From assembly GCA_000151295.1 (NCBI GenBank), contig GG745334.1, positions 1,848,665 through 1,864,696 on the forward strand: DNA of 16,032 nucleotides, read 5' to 3'. Position 1 is the first letter of the stretch, and each line of letters opens with the position of its first letter. This DNA is from Allomyces macrogynus ATCC 38327 (Eukaryota > Blastocladiomycota > Blastocladiomycetes > Blastocladiales > Blastocladiaceae). The notes under the pieces were generated by a model. It saw only the letters and a list, made by a program, of their open reading frames with translations. It did no database searches and had not been told where the DNA came from. This document shows positions 1-9,496 of the stretch, in pieces. The translations under genes and the position numbers were made by a program.

Positions 1-194
1 CTGTCGCTGATCACAATCGGCCCAGCCGCGTTCTGGAAACAGTTGCCGGGCTCGCGCTGCCGGCGCGCCGGTGCTTGTTGTTGGCGAGGGCCGCGTGGAG
101 CAAAGTCGTCGTCGAGCAAGTTGGCATCGTCGTCGCTTGTGAAGAGCCCGAGCGGGTCGCGCGCGCGCGATGCGGCAGGACGGCGGGCAGCCAT
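1..194 (-). CDS. N-terminal first exon of an unrecognised protein (partial, runs off left edge)
   Basis: An open frame starts at an ATG at 194-192 and stays open for 64 codons to the window edge, so only the amino terminus is visible. It begins MAARRPAASRARDPLGLFTS, then has an acidic Asp-rich patch (DDDANLLDDDF), a Gln/Arg/Pro-rich stretch, and ends near GPIVISD. Codons end mostly in G or C, as in the neighbouring genes. No domain is recognisable; the composition suggests a disordered nuclear-type N terminus, but that is inference. The gene lies in tandem 266 bp downstream of the SNF2 gene on the same strand. A TATTTAA sequence read on the minus strand lies about 95 bp upstream of the ATG and could be a TATA-like element. 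Where the exon ends cannot be seen. Confidence 0.6.
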   Translation of the reverse strand, partial: MAARRPAASRARDPLGLFTSDDDANLLDDDFAPRGPRQQQAPARRQREPGNCFQNAAGPIVISD

Positions 195-460
195 TTTGCT
201 GCGTGCAGTTGCCGACGTCGACGCGGTAAAAGCGCTTGACGGTAAGGATGTCGCCGAGGACGATTTTGCTGCAAGTTCGTCTGTTAAATAGCTGGCTGCG
301 CCTCTCAAAGGTGCTCACGCCGAAGCGTGGCTGGATCCACGTCATGCACCGACAACGACAGGACGATGCCCGAACAACGTCCTGCCAAAACAAGACACAC
401 TCAGAAACACCAAGAAACACCCCGTCTTTTTTTTCGTTCTCCACAATTCTAAACAGCAAA
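195..460 (-). other. Tandem intergenic spacer (SNF2 3' flank and promoter of the left-edge gene)
   Basis: This 266-bp gap separates the SNF2 stop codon from the start of the left-edge gene, both on the minus strand. It should hold the 3' untranslated region of the former and the promoter of the latter. Visible elements are an 8-base T run at 427-434 on the plus strand (an A run in the transcript), and TATTTAA on the minus strand near 292-286. I see no AATAAA polyadenylation signal and no convincing extra gene. Open frames across it are short and out of character with the local coding sequence. Confidence 0.5.
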
Positions 461-3400
461 TCACTGGAAAAGTGCAAGCACCTCGTCGAGCGACATGCGC
501 GCGCCGCCGCGCTTCGGCCCACGCCGGCGCCGCTGCGGCATCGCGTCCAGCGTGTCACCCTTGCCCTCGGCAGCCAGTGCATCCACGTCGACAACATCGT
601 CCTCGCCACCATCAGCCTGTTGTACCCCGGCCAACACATCGCTAGCAACCTGTCGCTTGCGGTCCTGCATCTTGATAATCCGGCCCTCGACCGTGTCCTG
701 CGTCGTGAGCTTGTGCACGACGACTTCATGCTCTTGGCCCAGTCGGTGCACGCGGTCGAACGCTTGGTTCTCGATTTGCGGGTTCCACCACAAATCGAGC
801 AAGATGATGCGGCTCGCGACCGTCAGGTTGAGCCCAAGAGACCCGCACATGAGCGACATGAGCAGCACCGACACGTTCGCGTCCGACTTGAACCGCGCGA
901 GCGCGCACTCCTTGGGCACAACCGACATGCTACCGTCGACTAGGAAAGACCATGGAGGCAGGGTGAGACGAAATGAAAACTGACGATCGGACCCGAATTA
1001 CAAGGTGGAGAAGCGATATGTACACCGTTCATACCCGATTCCAACGTCCTTGAGCGCGCTCTCCATGAGGTCGAGCGTCGAGATAAACTAGCACATCAAG
1101 GCCACATTGTCAGCTCGGTTTGCCCAACCCCACGCCCCCCCCCCCCCCCCTTGTCCGATCCAACTCGGCACATACCTGGGAGAACCCGATTGTCTTGGGG
1201 GCCACAATCCTCGGGGCCCCGGGGGGGGGGCTCCTCAAAAAATGAACCGGGCGCGGAATCTTTGAAATCTCCCACGACCCGCGAACCTCTTGGGCGCCCG
1301 GGAACACGCGCGGGACCTCGCCCACAAAAACCCGCGCCACCTTTTCAGTGCCGTCGCGGAAAGGGCTCCCCCCCCGCCTCCCCGTGCTTGACGGCCTCGG
1401 GGTCCTCGACGTCGTGCTCCGTCCCCGCGCCTGGTCCAGGGCCCCCCTCGCCTGCATCCCACGGTAGAGATTCGCGGCGTCGGCCGTGACCTGCGCGCCG
1501 AGCACGTCAACGACCTCCGCGCTCGCCATGGCCCGTGCGTCCTCCTCTTCCTGCGTCGTCGGGAACCGGAACGACGCGTCGACCATGTGCGGGTGGTTGG
1601 TCGCTTGCCGCAGCCGCATAAGCAGCGCGTAGAAATACGCGTACCCGCGCGTCTTGCCGCCAGCCGCGCGCGCTTCGGCGTGCACGCGGTGGCGGACCGT
1701 CGAGTAGAACGCGTGCTCGGCAGGCGACAGCGCGAGCAGTTCGTGGATAATGGTCCTGCGCGGCAAGTTGCCGAGCAGGCGCTTGGTGCGCCGCAAGACG
1801 TACATGGACAGCAACACGCGCAGCCGCTGCATGCCGCGGTCCGGATTCCATGCGAGCACATCGGTGATGGCCGTGCGGAAATCGTCGCGCGTCGGGTAGA
1901 CTGTGCACCGCAAAAACTCGAGCAGCGAGTAGAGCTCGTCGACCGAGTTGGCCAGGGGCGTGCCCGTCAAGCACCACCGGTATTGCGCGCGCAGGTGCCG
2001 GCACGCCGTGGTGCGCAGATTTTCGCGCGTCTTAATGGCGTGGGCCTCGTCTATTCCCGTGCAAGCTAACGTCAGCGATGGACAAACAGTATTGTCGCGA
2101 AACGATCAAATCGACGCCTGCGTACCCAGAATGATGCGATAGAACTCGACCTGGAACAGCGCGCCGCCCACGTTTCGGTCGACGGGTAAGCTTTCCTCGT
2201 CGCTCGCTGCGGCATCGGGGTCAACGCTTCGCTCACCCTTTATCTCAGCGCGGATATGAGCCGGCATCTCGCACATGGCCGTGCCATACGTCGTCAACAC
2301 CACGTCGTACTCGGCGAGAACGATCCCTTGCGTCGGTCGACTGTGGCCGTGATGCACGAGCACCTTGAGGGCGCCGCCCGACTTGTCGATCAGTTCCGCG
2401 CGCCATTGCTGGCACAATGCGGTCGGAGCCACGACCAAGGTCGTTTGGTGCTCGTCGAACGCGTCGCGCGTCGCCAAAATCAGCGCGAGCGCTTGGATGG
2501 TCTTGCCAAGCCCCATCTCGTCAGCCAGCAGGCCGCCCTTGCTCGGACTGTTTTCGCGGCCGAGCATCCATTGCACGCCCGACTCTTGGTGGGGGAGCAG
2601 CGGCACGGTCAGGTCGGCGGGTGGGTCCCAGACGGTGGTGATGGCGCTCTCGTCGAGATCGGCGGTGCTCTATGGAAGAAGAAAGAGAAAACGAAGTGAG
2701 AGAGAATTTGGCACGGGCTCTCGCGGGCCGCACAGTACCTCAAACAATGCAATCAAATCCTCCTTGGCTGCTTCTGGCGGGACACCCGAACCATTACCGC
2801 GGCCAAGAGGCCCCAAAGTCGTGACGAGTGGTGCACTTGACGTGGGTTTGGCAATTCGTGTACCAGTCGTCAGCGCTCCAAAATCAAGAGGACCGCCGAG
2901 TGACCCCAACGTCGTGACCAACGGCGCACACGGCGTTGGCACGGCAATCGGTTTCCCCGCCGAGGTCGAGCCGCGCAGCGGTGCGCCCAAACCGCGACCA
3001 GCGCCTGTCGATGCGCGCGACATTGTCAGCGTAATCGGCGTCGCCGTTGGTACCGATTTGCGCGGTGGTGCCGAAACGCCGGTTGCGCGAACATGTACAC
3101 GCGACGACGTTGGGCCCGAGACGGCAGCCGTGCTGGCGGCGGCCGGTGGTCGGGCAACGTCCTTGGCGGGAGGCGGTGCTTGGTCAACGATTGTTACGAC
3201 TCGCTTCAGGGTGGACAGAGCAGACTCGTCATCGCTGAACTCTGCTGTCGACCCATCGTCTTCCGACAGCGACGTGTTCAACTCCAAGTCGACAACGACA
3301 GCCGACGAGGTCACGGCCACGGGTGCTGGCTCGGGATCGGAAAAGGTTTTTGCTTGAGCCGCGGCGCGCCGAGGCGGACCGGCTGGTGACGGGCACGAAC

Positions 3401-6111
3401 GAGCGGGTTGATGCGGTGCTGGTGCTTGCGCCTGGGATGACGGTTTCGCGGCCACGACAGGCGAGCAATCGGGAGCATCTGGCCGGACCATGCGGGCCGC
3501 GACACTCTGGGTGCGAGAGGGCTTCGGCGCGGACGGCTCCGTCGCAGCAGCAGGAAGTACGACCCGGCCCGTACTGCGCGCGCCGTGGTTCGCGACCGAG
3601 CCCGTGACAGTCGCGGGATCCAATGCTGATGGGAGAACCGTGCGCGAGACAGAGCGCGGCGCGGCAAGAGAGCGAAGCAGCGAGCCGCCCAAACCCGAAT
3701 CCGAGCCCGAATCGTCCGATGAGCTGTCGCTCGAGCTACTGCCGCTGATAGGGCTACCGCGACTTGCCCCCGCGCGCGCTGATGACGGTCCTTGCCGGGT
3801 CATGGGTCGAGCTACTTCTAACTGCTCTTGGACCCACTCGTGGGATCCCGGCACCGGCTGCGGCGATGGTATGCGGGTTGGTCGAGGTTGCGGCCCAACA
3901 AGCGATGACCGGACAGTCGCAAGCGCAGCGACGGGACCCGATTCTGGCACTCGGCCTCGAGAGGACGCAGGGACGGGTGCAGGAACACGGCGCGAGAGCG
4001 ACAAGGGGACGGTGCTCGAGCTGAGCAACGGGTTGCTGGGACGCGCAGCCACCGAGCTGGCACGATGCGCCGTAACCGTGTCGGATGCCGAGCTCGATTC
4101 GGAATCCGAGCCTGCCGCCGAGCCCGACTCGGAATCAGTCTCCGCGTCAGACTGCGACATCGAGATCGGCTCGACCGGCGCCTCGGGCTTCTGGCGGGGC
4201 TGTATTTGGTCCTTGACAAACGACTCGCGCGCGGCGTTGAGCTGCTCACGGATCACCCTGGACATTTGTCGACGTACGGAAGCCGAGTGCAGGGGCTTGG
4301 GGTTGTGCGGCACGGCAACCGGTTTCGCGGCCGCGCCGGTGGGCTTGGTGGCTGGAGCAGACGTTGGTGCGGGTTTGGCCGCAGGCGAGGCAATCGGGTC
4401 GCGGCGCAAATGAAGTTGGGTGGTTTGGACGCGCGCCGTGCCCGAGGTACCGATTGTGGGCTGCACGGGCTGATTGAACGGCACATGCATTGCAGCAAGC
4501 GGAGCCGAATGGCCGTCGTCGTCGCTGTCCGACGCGCTGTCCGACGCGCTGTCCGACGCGCTGTCCGACGCGCTGCCCGACGCGTCCTCTGCATCAGACC
4601 CATCATGATCGTTGGTGGAACCGGCAGGATGATCGGAATCGGCAGAATCGTCGTGGTCGTCGCCGGTACCGTCGTGGTCGTCGGAATTGTGCTCGCCAAA
4701 CGCGGGGCCATCAAGCTCGACATGGTCCGTCCCGACGTGGCGGTCTGGTTCGGCGGTCACGAGCGATTCAAATGCCTTCACCCCGTCGTCTTCCACCTCG
4801 TCGTCTTCCTCCACCGGCACATCGTCCTCGTCCACCTCGTCTTGCACGGACACGTCGGCTTCCACAACTTCGTCGTCTTCTACCGAAGCAGCGTCCGCGA
4901 CCGACGCTGAGTCCGCAACAGACGCATGGCCGTCAGATTCGTCGCCGTCAGGGCCGACATGCCCATGATGCTCAACGTGGTGGTCGGAAACGGCGGCCCA
5001 CACCAAATTGACGTCTTCCACGGACTCATCGTCCTCCGCAGAGTCGCTGTCACCGTCCCCGACAAGCGCGCTGCCCTCCATCGCCGCGTCATCGCAGTCC
5101 TCCACGGACGCGTCATCTCGATCTGGGTCCGCACGGTCGCTCGTCTCGCTTTGGTGGTCCAGCGCAAGGTCGCAGCAATCCGACTCGTCGACGCAGTCCG
5201 ACTCGTCGGCGGCATCCGATTCCTCGGAACTGTCGTCGCAATGATCGGCAATATGGCCATTGTCGACAGGCACAGCAACGGGCGACGGAGAACGAGGTGG
5301 AGAGCGGGACAGATCAGACGGCGACGTGGAGAGTACGGCGCTCGTGCTGAGCACAATCGGGACGGGTGGGATGGCAGCGGATTGAAAGCTCCTGGATGGC
5401 GGTGGCGACGATGCCGGATCGGCGCTGACCTGAGAAGCGACAAGCCGGAAATGAGATACGGTGGACAATAGGATCCATTGATTGAAGATCATATTTTGCA
5501 GTGCAACAAGGCCAGGAGGCAAGTGCAATCACAATCAGCCATGCCGACCATACCGGCGACCGTACCGACGAAGAAGTGTCGGCCTCGCTGGAGCACCCCT
5601 CTAGTGCCTGCTCGAGAGCCGGGGCCGTCGGGTCTGCCGCTGCAGAGGGTGGTCCCGTTGCTTGGTCTGGCTGAGGGCGCTGCCGTGCACTGCGCGGCCG
5701 TTTGGCCGCCGGTTCATCAGCTACGAGGGCCGCGTCGTCGTCTTGCGGCCTCGGGTTCTTGCGCGGGTCGCTGAGCGGCATGCTCGGAGCGGGTAAAGAC
5801 GTCGTGGGTGCGCCCAGTACGGCGACATTGGCCGTCCCTGCCGGCAATTTGGGCTGGTAGTTGTCACGGCCGGCAGCGGAACGCGACTTGGTCGGCGATC
5901 GGCGCCTGGCTCGCTTGGCAGGGTGCAGCGGTGTCGCGACGACGTGGTCGGTGCTTTCATGGTCGTCGCCGTGGTCGTGGCCGTTGCTGCTGTTGTTGAA
6001 ATTGCCGTCATAGCCTTGCTCGGGTGACTTGAGCAACGGCAAGCGCCGCTTAGCGGCGGCGGCGGCGGCGGCGGCAGCCCTTATCAGGGGCCGGTTCGGC
6101 ACGTCGGTCAT
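461..6111 (-). CDS. SNF2-family DNA-dependent ATPase, Rad5/Rad16-like group, no RING finger seen
   Basis: Six exons: 6111-5566, 5429-2739, 2669-2126, 2050-1176, 1087-1024 and 939-461, joined by GT-AG introns of 136, 69, 75, 88 and 84 nt. Phases agree at every joint and give about 1,732 residues. SNF2 proteins use ATP to move along or remodel DNA-protein complexes in the nucleus. The ATPase occupies the last 630 residues: Walker A DEMGLGKT (about 1129-1136), DEAH (1261-1264, its Asp codon split by intron 3), LTGTP (1288-1292), KTIGFSQ (ending 1552), GLNLTVAS (1609-1616) and DRVHRLGQ (1635-1642). The first 1,080 residues are low-complexity, Ser/Asp/Ala/Pro-rich, with an Ala9 run, a basic NLS-like patch (AKRARRR) and a SUMO-interaction-like VVVDLEL followed by acidic residues. 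No C3HC4 RING lies between the two helicase lobes, so it resembles TTF2-type more than Rad5 or Uls1. The linker coded near 1230-1500 may be mis-sequenced. Confidence 0.88.
1135..1230 (+). repeat. Homopolymer-rich stretch: C16 and G10 runs
   Basis: A run of 16 C (1135-1150) lies inside intron 4 of the SNF2 gene, and a run of 10 G (1221-1230) preceded by short C and G runs lies in exon 4. The exon run falls in the poorly conserved linker just before the KTIGFSQ motif. Such tracts are frequent sites of miscalled length, so the local protein sequence should be treated with caution. Confidence 0.8.
4525..4584 (+). repeat. 12-bp tandem repeat, five units, inside SNF2 exon 2
   Basis: The unit ctgtccgacgcg occurs five times head to tail: four exact copies and a last copy with one substitution (ctgcccgacgcg). 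Because 12 is a multiple of three, the array stays in frame and encodes repeated Ser-Asp-Ser-Ala on the minus strand within the acidic N-terminal region. Such arrays usually expand and contract by replication slippage, so copy number may vary between alleles. Confidence 0.9.
6053..6077 (+). repeat. GCG trinucleotide run coding for poly-alanine
   Basis: An uninterrupted gcg/gcc trinucleotide run near the 5' end of the SNF2 coding region encodes an alanine tract (IRAAAAAAAAAKRR) at about residues 12 to 20. It is a simple coding microsatellite and likely length-polymorphic. Confidence 0.8.
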
Positions 6112-6615
6112 GGGCTGGTGAGGGCTGGTTGGTTCTGGTGCAGGTGGCGGCGAGTGCGGTTGGCCGGGTTGTCGGCTGGCTGCTGTTGTGCTGCGACAGT
6201 GTCGTGGAGGTGGGGGTGATCTAAGTGGCGTGGATTGAGCGGCCGTGTTGAGGTTCGATCGCGCGGCCTGTTGGTGCGGTGGGCTCCGTCACGCAGTACT
6301 TGATGCATGTGGCAGGTGCTTGGCAGCCCTCGTGCACAACCTTTCACAGCACGTTCGGTCCCCGCGCCGCCGTCGCCGCCGCCGTCGTCGACAGTGCAGC
6401 TGCTGATGCTGCCGCTCCCGTCTCTCTCTCGACTGTTGCTCCTGTCCCGCACGTTCGCCGCAGCGTCCCGGCGCTTGCACCCCGCTTGTCGCTGCCGGTA
6501 CTGACGGAAACGGCCGCGCGAACGGCATAGTCGTCTTGCGTTCCCACCGACCGCTTAAGGATCAACACTCGCACAAGTACCAAAGTACCAACGCCAACCG
6601 TTCGCCGCCACCACA
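6112..6615. promoter_or_regulatory. Divergent intergenic region between SNF2 and BAR-like genes
   Basis: This 504-bp segment separates the two start codons, which point away from each other, so it must carry both promoters and 5' leaders. Visible content: GT-rich sequence on the SNF2 side (6115-6230), CCG/CGC-rich and pyrimidine-rich sequence near 6360-6430, and a small direct repeat (agtacca twice, about 6574-6590) shortly before the BAR-like start. That start has a favourable context (ccaccacaATGAG). I see no clear TATA box and no additional gene. Open frames here are GC-rich chance frames. Confidence 0.55.
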
Positions 6616-7680
6616 ATGAGCTCGTCGCTGCTCCAGTCGCTCCACCGCACCTTCTCGCGGTCGTCGTCCTCGACCAATGGCCGCGACGGCGACTCCACGC
6701 CGCACGACGGCGGCAGCACGCACGCGCTTGACCCGGGGTCGCGCCCATCGCTCTTTCACTCGGCCATTGCCACGCCCGTGCTCACGGCCACGCCCGACCC
6801 GGTGCCGCGTATGAACCTCATCCAGTACGCCGACGTGGCCCGCGCTGCGCGCGACCTGCGCTCGGCTTTGCAGCTCGTCGCCTCGTCGGCCGACACGCTG
6901 CACCGCATACTGCTCACGCTTGTCGGGTGCCGGTCGTCGACCAAGGAACTCGAGCAGCACGTTGAGGGGGACCTGTTGTTCCTGATCCAGATGCTCGAGG
7001 CCCTTGAGCGCACGCACGCACGTCTCGGTGACTTGGTTTTGCGAGACCTCGAGGCCCCGCTCGTCGCTGATCTTGAGGCCATCAACGCCGCGGCTGTCGA
7101 CGTGCAGCGTCAAAACGAGGACAAGCTCAAGCTGCTTGCGAGGCAGCTCAAGGACGCCGAGTCGGCCAGTCTGCGCACGCGCCGTGCCAAGCACCGCGAT
7201 CTCGTTGCCTACCAGCAGTCGCTCACCGTGCTGAACAACATTGCCCTCGAAATCAAGCGCGTCGAGACGCTCAATGTCGTTATTGGCGATGAACTCGCTG
7301 AGCGCCGCTTGCCCGTGGTTCTTAACCGGCTCGCGGCCACATCGCGCGGCGCTGCTGCAACTTACCTCGACCTCGCCGATGCCGTGCGGTATCTGGCGCG
7401 CGCCATTCCGCACGCCGGTGTTGCGACCGCGATTAACTACGCAGCCGCGGATCCTGCGCTCGCTCCGTCGCCCGAACTCGCCGTGCCCCTCTCCGTGCCG
7501 AAGGACGCGCACTGCATGACCACAGCGAGCATGGCGTCCCCCGTGCCGCCCGTGCACACTGCCGTTGCAGCTTCGGGCGCTGAGAGTCCCGTGCCGTCAC
7601 ACCCAAGTACACCGCTGACTCGGCCACGGTCGGCCATGTCGTCGTCTGCCGTTGGCTCTCGCCCGTATGGCTCGGCGTAG
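6616..7680 (+). CDS. Helical coiled-coil protein, possibly BAR-domain-like
   Basis: A single uninterrupted frame of 354 residues starts at an ATG in a good context. Residues 1-65 are Ser/Thr/Pro/Gly-rich and probably disordered. From about MNLIQYADVARAARDL (residue 70) to about residue 270 the sequence is predicted helical, rich in Leu, Ala, Glu, Arg and Lys with heptad-like spacing. It includes a proline-marked bend (LRDLEAPLVADLEAI) and long charged helices (DVQRQNEDKLKLLARQLKD). This is the general look of BAR-superfamily membrane-curvature proteins of the Ivy1 or FAM92 type. That is inference from pattern only, with no diagnostic motif. Residues 270-354 form a Pro/Ser/Ala-rich tail. There is no signal peptide or membrane segment, so it is probably cytosolic. 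It is divergent from the SNF2 gene and convergent with the UMP-CMP kinase gene. Any other long coiled-coil protein is possible. Confidence 0.75.
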   Translation: MSSSLLQSLHRTFSRSSSSTNGRDGDSTPHDGGSTHALDPGSRPSLFHSAIATPVLTATPDPVPRMNLIQYADVARAARDLRSALQLVASSADTLHRILLTLVGCRSSTKELEQHVEGDLLFLIQMLEALERTHARLGDLVLRDLEAPLVADLEAINAAAVDVQRQNEDKLKLLARQLKDAESASLRTRRAKHRDLVAYQQSLTVLNNIALEIKRVETLNVVIGDELAERRLPVVLNRLAATSRGAAATYLDLADAVRYLARAIPHAGVATAINYAAADPALAPSPELAVPLSVPKDAHCMTTASMASPVPPVHTAVAASGAESPVPSHPSTPLTRPRSAMSSSAVGSRPYGSA

Positions 7681-8017
7681 ATGGTCCCTCTATTTTGCGT
7701 CTTGCTTTGAAGTGATTTGGTTTCACGTTGGTTCCAAGATTCCTCCCCTGTCGCCGTGTTTGTCGTCTTGCTTTCTTTCCCGTGTTTTTTGTCGGATGGC
7801 CGAATGATCTCGCACACTCTTTTTGGCTTTGTTTTCCCTCTGCTGCGCGAAATTGTGTCATTTTGCGCGCTGTGACTTGTTTGGAGATGAAAATCATTTT
7901 GTCTTGCTGGTCATTCCTCACTCAAAGCAACATTGCAGAGCCGAGCAGGATCACAAACGGGGGATTTTTGTATTCGTTTCGCAAAATCGAGAGCCAAGCA
8001 ACACCAACGAACGACAA
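7681..8017. other. Convergent 3' intergenic region
   Basis: The BAR-like gene (plus) and the UMP-CMP kinase gene (minus) end facing each other across 337 bp. The sequence is markedly T-rich on the plus strand from about 7680 to 7870 and mixed after that. This suits overlapping or adjacent 3' untranslated regions. No canonical AATAAA is evident. Several overlapping open frames cross it but have AT-rich third positions and no recognisable similarity, so I see no gene here. Confidence 0.55.
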
Positions 8018-9112
8018 TCATGCCTTGACGGCCTTGTCCTCGTTGGCAAACATGTCGTCAAACACCTTGCGCACTTGCGCGTAGACGCCGTCAATCGACT
8101 GCAAGCACGACACCTCGTGCACTTTCCCATCGGCGCGGTACTTTTCAATCACCGGGTAGGACGTGTCGCGGAACGTGGCAAACCGCTTCTTGATCGACTC
8201 GAGGTTATCGTCGACGCGGCCCGACGACTCGCCGCGCTTGAGCAGGCGACGCAGCATTTCCTCCTCAGGGCAGCTGAAGTAGAGCACAAAGTCGGCCGCT
8301 GCGACCGTCTCCTCAAATGCGTCGGCCTGGTCCATTTTGCGCGGGAATCCGTCAATCAAGAACCGCGACTTGCCTGACTCGAGCATGGCCGTTTCGAGCA
8401 GCTTGATGGTGATTTCCATGGGCACAATCTGGCCCTCCTTGATGTAGGTGTTGATCAGCTCGCCCACAGCGGACCCAGGGCGCTGGCGCTCGGCACGCAG
8501 CAGGTCGCCCGCCGACAGGTGGACAAAGTCGTAGTCGCGCACGAGACGCGCGCACTGGGTGCCCTTACCCGCACCGGGACCGCCTGGTGGTTTGGAGCCG
8601 AGATTAGGTCAGATCAGGGCCCATCAGGACAGTCAGGCCGGGGCAGGGGCGCGGCAGCCGATCCAAGCACGCACCGAGGACAAAGATGACGGTCGGCTTG
8701 GCCTTGAACGGCGAGTTGGCGGGCAGGCCCTTGATGGCGGCCTTGACGGGCTCGGGCGCGGCCGGCTTGGGAGCTGCAGAAAGGTGACGACACCGGGCGG
8801 CGGGCGCCACATGGTGAGCCAACAGCAACTGCGGGCCAGAGGAGGCAAGTCCAAGAAATGGCGCCGCTGGTAGGAGAAACGTTTTGGTCGGCGTCTCTAC
8901 TCACCCGAGTCCTTGCTGAGCACCCAGTAGCCGAGGCCAGCAGCACCAAGAGCCGCTGCGCCAATCCAGACGGCCGACGAGGAGCCCGACGCGCTGCCCG
9001 ACGAGGACGACGAGGCGGCACGGCGCGCCGACGGTGTCGCGGCGGAACGAGGGCAGCGGGCGGCAGCGGCGCGCAGGGAAGCAAGGGAGCGGGATGCGGA
9101 CGAGCGGAACAT
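8018..9112 (-). CDS. URA6: UMP-CMP kinase with N-terminal mitochondrial presequence and membrane anchor
   Basis: Three exons, 9112-8905, 8773-8675 and 8583-8018, with GT-AG introns of 131 and 91 nt, both in phase 1, encode about 290 residues. The enzyme transfers phosphate from ATP to UMP or CMP in pyrimidine nucleotide synthesis. The P-loop GGPGAGKGT (about 103-111) is rebuilt exactly across intron 2. DGFPRKMDQ (about 180-188) is typical of the UMP-CMP kinase branch of the adenylate kinase family, and the short lid segment RGESSGRVDDN follows at about 219-229. The core matches the usual 195-205 residue enzyme. Ahead of it are about 100 extra residues: an Arg/Ser/Ala-rich, acid-free presequence (MFRSSASRSLASLRAAAARC), a hydrophobic segment around 47-65 (AVWIGAAALGAAGLGYWVL), and an Ala/Pro/Lys linker. 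This predicts a membrane-anchored, probably mitochondrial, form. The first ATG of the presequence is the chosen start; longer upstream frames are less coding-like. Confidence 0.92.
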
Positions 9113-9496
9113 GGTGCGGTGGGCTGGTGGAGAGCAAAGGGTGGGTGGAGAGTGGTCGCGGATCGGCGTGCAGCTGCTCGCGCTGGTGCAGTTCCCAGTG
9201 CAGGTGCGTTTGCGGGTGCAGGTGTCGAGCGCGGCGAGTCGCGAGCGAGGAGAGCGCGGCGAGGAGGACAATGAGGGGGCAGACGGCAGCGCATGTGTGG
9301 GCGCGTGCAAAACAAGCGTCGGCCGCCTGGCCAACATGCGCGTGACAGAGTAGGCCGATGTGACGTGGATACCCTCCACGCTGTTCGCTGCTGCCATGTT
9401 GTTTCTTGCACTTGTTTTTCCGCTGCCCGCGCCTTTATCGACACCCAAGCACAATCAATACGCCCAAACCGCTGCAGCACCAACCGACGAACCGAA
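9113..9496. promoter_or_regulatory. Divergent intergenic region between UMP-CMP kinase and Elongin A genes
   Basis: The two start codons are 384 bp apart and point outward, so the segment carries both promoters. The kinase side (9113-9260) is rich in GTG/GAG repeats and in tgcaggtgcg-type motifs: gtgcaggtgcgtttgcgg and a nearby second gtgcaggtg at about 9198-9223. The Elongin side ends in an A/C-rich leader (caaccgacgaaccgaaATG). No TATA box is obvious and I see no gene within it. Confidence 0.5.

Noticed and set aside
495..983. Plus-strand open frames opposite the last SNF2 exon
   Set aside because: The minus strand carries the conserved helicase motifs GLNLTVAS and DRVHRLGQ here, so the plus frames are shadows.
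4525..4584. Tandem repeat considered as a CRISPR array
   Set aside because: Units are 12 bp and contiguous with no spacers, they encode Ser-Asp-Ser-Ala in frame, and the window is eukaryotic.
6562..7557. 331-codon open frame on the minus strand
   Set aside because: It is antisense to the BAR-like gene, which has a better start context, better codon use and coherent helical sequence.
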